Source: Thermoguttaceae bacterium
GTDB taxonomy: Bacteria; Planctomycetota; Planctomycetia; Pirellulales; Thermoguttaceae
NCBI GenBank assembly: GCA_017407125.1
Contig: JAFQXE010000025.1
Location: 1-64,000, forward strand
Length of the DNA: 64,000 bases
Reading direction: 5' to 3'
The notes under the pieces are model-generated. The model was given only the letters and a program-made list of their open reading frames with translations. It was not told where the DNA came from and searched no databases. How positions within the stretch are numbered: position 1 is the first letter of the stretch; the number at the start of each line of letters is the position of its first letter. A program made the translations under genes and the position numbers. Positions 60,050-64,000 of this stretch are shown in pieces.

Positions 60050-60679
60050 CTATTGGGCGTTTGAAACTTTTTTGCATCTGTCTGCAATGACGTCCCACGC
60101 TCCGGCGGCGATGTCGGCAGCGGGCGCGATCCACGTTCCACCGCAGGCGATAACGCCCGGCGCAGACAGGTATTCAGACAGGTTCTCTTGTGTAACGCCG
60201 CCTGTCGGCATGAATCGAACGCCGGTGTGTTTGTACGGACCGTAGAGCGCTTTGAGCATCTTGACGCCGCCCATCGCTCCGGCGGGGAAGAACTTGAGGA
60301 CTTTGCAGTCCATCGACAGCGCACATTCTATACAGCTGGGCGTGCAGACGCCGGGAATGAACGGGAATCCGTTTGCTTGCGCGAAGTCGATAACGTCGGG
60401 ATTGCAGCCCGGCGCAACGCCGAATTTCGCGCCGGCTTTTATGGCGTCTTCGACATTGCGGGTAGTCAAAAGCGTTCCCGCTCCGACGATCAATTCCGGT
60501 CGTTGCTGCGCTAAAATGGAAATGACTTCTGCCGCCGCCGCGGTGCGAAACGTAATTTCGGCAATGGGAAGCCCGCCTTCCAGCAGCGCGTCCGCCAGAG
60601 GAAGCGCCTGTTCGGCGGATTCAATGGCGATAACCGGAACGACTTTGCATTTTTCGATAAAGGATGTAATTGTATCCAT
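60050..60679 (-). CDS. eda: KDPG/KHG aldolase
   Basis: A 209-aa class I aldolase of the Entner-Doudoroff pathway that splits 2-keto-3-deoxy-6-phosphogluconate to pyruvate and glyceraldehyde 3-phosphate, and can also act on 4-hydroxy-2-oxoglutarate. The family motifs are intact: E41 and R45 in AEITFRT, VGAGTLLT, and the Schiff-base lysine K129 in CKVLKFFPA (equivalent to E45 and K133 in E. coli). Length is normal. Cytoplasmic. No edd or kinase gene is adjacent. It stands alone, between the ABC exporter and the membrane protein. Confidence 0.93.
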   Translation of the reverse strand: MDTITSFIEKCKVVPVIAIESAEQALPLADALLEGGLPIAEITFRTAAAAEVISILAQQRPELIVGAGTLLTTRNVEDAIKAGAKFGVAPGCNPDVIDFAQANGFPFIPGVCTPSCIECALSMDCKVLKFFPAGAMGGVKMLKALYGPYKHTGVRFMPTGGVTQENLSEYLSAPGVIACGGTWIAPAADIAAGAWDVIADRCKKVSNAQ

Positions 60680-60727
60680 GATTTGCTGTTATAAACTATT
60701 TTGCTCGCGTTGTTGAAACCATTCATG

Positions 60728-60757
60728 AAAAGACGATGATGTCAATCGTCTTTTTAT
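60728..60757 (-). terminator. terminator of the ABC exporter operon (possibly bidirectional)
   Basis: AAAAGACGAT (60728-60737) pairs with ATCGTCTTTT (60745-60754); it has A/T tails on both sides. It lies 75 bp past the permease stop and 48 bp before the aldolase start. Confidence 0.75.
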
Positions 60758-60831
60758 GGTTTATCATACTGATATTGGCAACTTTGTCAAGAGAAAAATG
60801 ACTTTTGCTTTACGGGTTTATCGGGTGTTTT

Positions 60832-62334
60832 TTATTTGGGGGACTCTGCGTTATGGGAACTCTGCGAATAATAGCGTAAAAATGAAATCACGCAATATAT
60901 GACCAAAATTATTGAACTGGCAATCCCAAATAATCCGGGAATAACATTTGTGTCATGACTTTTATACGGATAAAAGTTGATATAATTAAATGGCGAAAAA
61001 TAGAACAGAATATCCTTGAGTTCTGTAGTCCGGGTGAACACAAACAGTAATGGTAAAATAGACGGAACCGCTATCAGAAAAAAGGTGTAAGCAACAGTTG
61101 CAATGCCTTTTTGCGGCGTAGGATAAATAATAATTTTGGGGTCGTCCGGAATTCTTTGACACAGATTTTCGCGACGCCAATAGTCAATTCCATTTCGAAT
61201 TAACATGCCGCATGTGGCATAAAACAGTACAACATAAAGGAAAGGAAATGGAGATTCCATGTTTAAAAAAGAATCAAGCATATCCCCATCTGCAAAGCCG
61301 TAGTCAATTGTTAATAACAAAACAAACATTATGATGAACCATGCAATCGAGGAACCGACTCCGGTAAAGAACGGATACGCCAGAACTCGGAGTATTGGAC
61401 TGCGAGGTATCTGTTGAATCTGACGAACGCTCAACGTCGTTCGTTCGCATAAGCCAATTCCCAGAAAAGTAAGCGATATAACAAAAGTAAATGCCATCGC
61501 AGCCATTAAGTATTCGTCGTTTGAAAATAAAAAATTGTAAATTAAAGCGATTATTATTAACAAAAGGGAACTGACTGTTGCAAAGATTCGCGGTCGAGTC
61601 ATGCGGTTAAATGAAATCGGAGACATCAGACAGGCGGCAAGAGTAAGAAACGCCTCGCCTAAAAAGACAAAAAAGAGCGTTGAAATGAAAATGGTTTCCC
61701 AATCCAGGGAGCTGACTGCCGACAAGAAAGAAAAACTGTAGGGGAGATTGTCCAATAATCCGACAATGGCAAATCCCATCGCGCCGCCCAAAATAGCTCT
61801 TAAAACATTGTTAATGTTGAGCGCTCCAAAGACAATTCCGTAACAGTTAAGAAGCTGAACTGTCAAAAACAACCAATAGAGCGTCGAGAGAATTTGGGAT
61901 ATATCCAATCCTCGAAGCAAGTACGTTAAAATAATGAAGGGCGCGGCGGCGCTGAATAAAAGCAATGAGATTATCAATCCACAGAAAAACTTTCCTCTGA
62001 CGATTTGCATCGGGGTTAGCGTTGTGGAAAACATGGCGTCGTTATCGCGAACCTCTTTAGCCAATCGATTGGATGTATATACAGGAACGCAAACCAGGTT
62101 TACTATAATAAGCAGAATCATCAAGGGAACAAACAAGTCTTGCCCGCCTGTAGTATAGTTATTTGTATCAAAGGCGAGAAGGTAAAAGCTTGTCATGAGC
62201 AGTTCAATGAGCAGATACAATTGCAGCAGCAGTGTAATGTATCGGCTTCTGACAGCCTGACGCATTTCCTTGACGGCGATTGGATTGATTTTGTTATCCA
62301 GCGAGGTGAAAAAATTTTTAATATACGACATCAT
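60832..62334 (-). CDS. ABC-2 type transporter permease
   Basis: A 500-aa protein with about twelve predicted membrane helices. The N-terminus NPIAVKEMRQAVRSRYIT is typical of permeases of Gliding/NosY-like ABC-2 exporters, and NRLAKEVRDNDAMFSTTLTP follows. It has two ATG codons in a row at the start; the first overlaps the ATPase gene stop by 4 bp. It forms the membrane part of the transporter with the ATPase upstream. Substrate unknown; such pairs in planctomycetes are often near envelope genes. Confidence 0.85.
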   Translation of the reverse strand: MMSYIKNFFTSLDNKINPIAVKEMRQAVRSRYITLLLQLYLLIELLMTSFYLLAFDTNNYTTGGQDLFVPLMILLIIVNLVCVPVYTSNRLAKEVRDNDAMFSTTLTPMQIVRGKFFCGLIISLLLFSAAAPFIILTYLLRGLDISQILSTLYWLFLTVQLLNCYGIVFGALNINNVLRAILGGAMGFAIVGLLDNLPYSFSFLSAVSSLDWETIFISTLFFVFLGEAFLTLAACLMSPISFNRMTRPRIFATVSSLLLIIIALIYNFLFSNDEYLMAAMAFTFVISLTFLGIGLCERTTLSVRQIQQIPRSPILRVLAYPFFTGVGSSIAWFIIMFVLLLTIDYGFADGDMLDSFLNMESPFPFLYVVLFYATCGMLIRNGIDYWRRENLCQRIPDDPKIIIYPTPQKGIATVAYTFFLIAVPSILPLLFVFTRTTELKDILFYFSPFNYINFYPYKSHDTNVIPGLFGIASSIILVIYCVISFLRYYSQSSHNAESPK

Positions 62335-63281
62335 TGTACGTTTCCGTTGGTAATTGTCATAAAGAGGTCTTCCAGCTGATTGTTTCTCAATCGAAAATCA
62401 ACAATTGGAAATCCGTCATTAATCAGTTGTCGAAGTATGGCGGCAGCGGCGGACTCGCCATCCTCGATAGTCAGTTCAACATGGTCTCCAGCAACGGCTG
62501 GATTTGTAACGCCGGGAATTTCCAGAAGTCGAACGGAAAGCTGCTTTAAACGCTGCTCCCAATCGTCTGATCGAATCAAACGAACTTCAGCTTCAATGGA
62601 CGCTTTCGACCGTCGTTGGCTAATGTCGGAAATGGTTCCCGCATCAAGCAATTGGCCTTTTTCGATGAATACAACTCCGTTACAGAGTTCTCCAAGCTCT
62701 GTTAAAATATGCGAGGAGATAAGTATTGCCATTCCATTTTCCGCCAGCGCTTTGAACAGTTCCCGCATTTGAACGCGCGCTCGTGGATCGAGTCCGTTGG
62801 CAGGCTCGTCCAAAATAAGAACTTTTGGTTCGTGCACCAAAGCTCTTGCCAGACTGACTCGCTGTTTCATGCCTTTTGAAAGGGCGTTTAGCGTTTTGTC
62901 TGCAATTACATGCAGATCAGTAAAATCCATAACCTCATTGATAATTTTATTCCGGGTCGGATTTGTGATATTGTACGCTCTGGCATAGAAATCGACATAT
63001 TCCCGAACGGAAATGTCTTTGTGCATGGGAAGAGAATCTGGCATGAATCCGACCAGCTTTCGGACTTTTTCGGGATATTGAGTAACGGAATAACCGTCGA
63101 CAAGGCAATCCCCATACTGCGGTTGGTCGAGAGTTGCCAGAATACGCATGGTCGTTGTTTTACCAGCGCCGTTCGGTCCGACAAATCCAAATATCTGTCC
63201 TTTGTCGAAACCGAAGGAAATATTGTTGACCGCTTTGGTGTGCGGAAAATATCGAACGAGATTTTTAATTTCTACAAGCAT
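62331..63281 (-). CDS. ABC transporter ATP-binding protein
   Basis: A 316-aa protein. Walker A GPNGAGKT at 35-42, signature LSKGMKQ at 134-140, Walker B VLILDEP at 154-160, D-loop GLDPRAR, and switch histidine in ISSHIL. A C-terminal extension of about 90 residues (from 225) is the regulatory domain usual for ABC-2 export ATPases (CcmA/DrrA class). Partner of the permease with which it overlaps by 4 bp. Powers export, substrate unknown. Confidence 0.93.
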   Translation of the reverse strand: MLVEIKNLVRYFPHTKAVNNISFGFDKGQIFGFVGPNGAGKTTTMRILATLDQPQYGDCLVDGYSVTQYPEKVRKLVGFMPDSLPMHKDISVREYVDFYARAYNITNPTRNKIINEVMDFTDLHVIADKTLNALSKGMKQRVSLARALVHEPKVLILDEPANGLDPRARVQMRELFKALAENGMAILISSHILTELGELCNGVVFIEKGQLLDAGTISDISQRRSKASIEAEVRLIRSDDWEQRLKQLSVRLLEIPGVTNPAVAGDHVELTIEDGESAAAAILRQLINDGFPIVDFRLRNNQLEDLFMTITNGNVQ

Positions 63282-63444
63282 GGGAGAAAAATACGGCGTT
63301 CAATGTGAGAACAGAATCCCGGTTGACAAACTGAATAATAAATACGCCAGTCGATAAGCAGTCGTCTTTGAATCGGTTTGAAATCCGCGTTCTGTTTCGG
63401 TTGTTTTTATCTGTGTCTGTTTCCAACGCCAGTGGAAAACAATA

Positions 63445-64000
63445 TTATTCCTCCAGTCGATAATCCGGGAGAACGGCGGCCAGTTCTCGCTGTAACAGGG
63501 ATTGGATGTCTCCAGCATTGTCGGTTCTCAGCGCTCGAAAAGCGATTTCTCTGCAACGCAGCATTTCTACTGAAGAGCAAACGCGTTTAATATCTCTCAT
63601 GGCGGCGGGCGGCATTGATAATGAACGAAGCCCCAGTCCCAGCAAGAGCATTGTCAGAGCGGGGTCGCTTGCCATTTGTCCGCACAGACAAACGGGTTTA
63701 TTATGTCTGTTTGCTTCTGTAACGGTTTTCCAGATCAGTTTGATTACAGCGGGTTCACAGCCGTTAAAAAGCTGCGCGACGTCTTTGTTTGTTCTGTCTA
63801 CAGCAACAGTATATTGAATCAGGTCGTTGGTTCCGATGCTGATAAAATCTACGTCTTTAAGGAATTCTTCAATCATCATAACGGTTGATGGAACTTCAAC
63901 CATGATGCCCAGGGGGATTTTGTGATTGAAGGGAATGCCGCGCTCGTCAAGGTCTTCAAACGTGTCGTGAACTATCATCTTGACGCGGCGCCATTCCGTG
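63445..64000 (-). CDS. ptsI: PTS enzyme I (phosphoenolpyruvate-protein phosphotransferase), C-terminal part
   Basis: Only the last 185 codons are inside the window; the gene continues past 64000. The visible part is the PEP-binding TIM-barrel: IPLGIMVEVPS, DFISIGTNDLIQYTVAVDR, and the active-site Cys in CLCGQMASDP (Cys502 in E. coli numbering). It transfers phosphate from PEP to HPr. The C-terminal tail after RCREIAFRAL is about 30 residues longer than in E. coli. The upstream residues before the first visible Met (WRRVK) also fit the family, confirming truncation by the window edge and not an internal start. Confidence 0.93.
   Translation of the reverse strand, partial: TEWRRVKMIVHDTFEDLDERGIPFNHKIPLGIMVEVPSTVMMIEEFLKDVDFISIGTNDLIQYTVAVDRTNKDVAQLFNGCEPAVIKLIWKTVTEANRHNKPVCLCGQMASDPALTMLLLGLGLRSLSMPPAAMRDIKRVCSSVEMLRCREIAFRALRTDNAGDIQSLLQRELAAVLPDYRLEE

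Noticed and set aside
1..64000. rRNA, tRNA, prophage or transposase genes
   Set aside because: No cloverleaf, rRNA stretch, phage structural gene, integrase or DDE/Y1/serine transposase pattern was recognised on either strand by eye; a tRNAscan/Infernal run would settle the RNA genes.

Overview
The window looks like a chromosomal segment of a planctomycete, probably related to Pirellulales. The evidence is the gene set, not any rRNA. It includes an ECF sigma factor translationally coupled to a Ser/Thr kinase with a C-terminal SUMF1-type domain, a DUF1080 protein, two very long TolB-propeller/cytochrome c proteins related to the hydrazine-synthase alpha fold, a PEP-CTERM protein with autotransporter-type beta-strand repeats, GYF_2-domain membrane proteins, a zinc-ribbon SpoVG and a six-subunit Na+-NQR. 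No rRNA, tRNA, CRISPR array, prophage or recognisable transposase was found. Base composition is mixed. The nqr, efflux and cytochrome genes are near-neutral to GC-leaning, whereas the ankyrin block (about 5.5-10.2 kb), the GYF block (25.8-29 kb) and the GxxExxY gene are clearly AT-richer.

Layout. 0-5 kb: spoVG, a secreted charged protein, a Tat-type aldo/keto reductase and a secreted SUMF1-fold protein with a repeat tail. 5.5-10.2 kb: a minus-strand block with two exported ankyrin proteins, an unknown exported protein and a pilin-like protein; two of the genes share a duplicated 250-bp promoter/leader. 11-22 kb: DUF1080, HzsA-like protein 1, the PEP-CTERM beta-strand protein carrying a poly(C)11 tract, and HzsA-like protein 2. 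22.4-25.5 kb: glycosyltransferase, BAX-inhibitor-1 family protein, homocysteine S-methyltransferase family protein. 25.8-32 kb: a membrane-signalling block (unknown membrane protein, GYF-PrsW protease, GYF membrane protein, kinase-SUMF1, ECF sigma). 33.4-40.1 kb: nqrABCDE, a GxxExxY cassette, then nqrF. 40.7-53.1 kb: DUF4139 protein, small Tat-type protein, RND adaptor and pump, DUF374 acyltransferase, a second RND adaptor, a beta-helix protein with an Asp-rich tail, DUF2461. 53.4-60 kb: thioredoxin-fold protein, Wza-type polysaccharide export protein, Pro-rich/YHS protein, membrane protein. 60-64 kb: KDPG aldolase, a two-gene ABC-2 exporter, and the C-terminal part of PTS enzyme I.

The intergenic DNA is the most unusual part. 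It is packed with small modular repeats: (i) tandem heptanucleotide arrays with different unit sequences but one fixed 7-bp period, sitting at gene ends and sometimes containing the stop codon; (ii) 9-bp-period arrays; (iii) hairpins of the form GCGG-N(2-3)-loop-N'-CCGC whose upper stem changes in a compensated way between loci; (iv) a three-hairpin element; (v) a composite element of about 250 bp present three times, whose end matches the ends of the GxxExxY cassette inserted in the nqr operon. These parts suggest a family of non-autonomous elements or structured RNA/ssDNA modules that use 3' ends of genes as landing sites. No protein that moves them is visible here.
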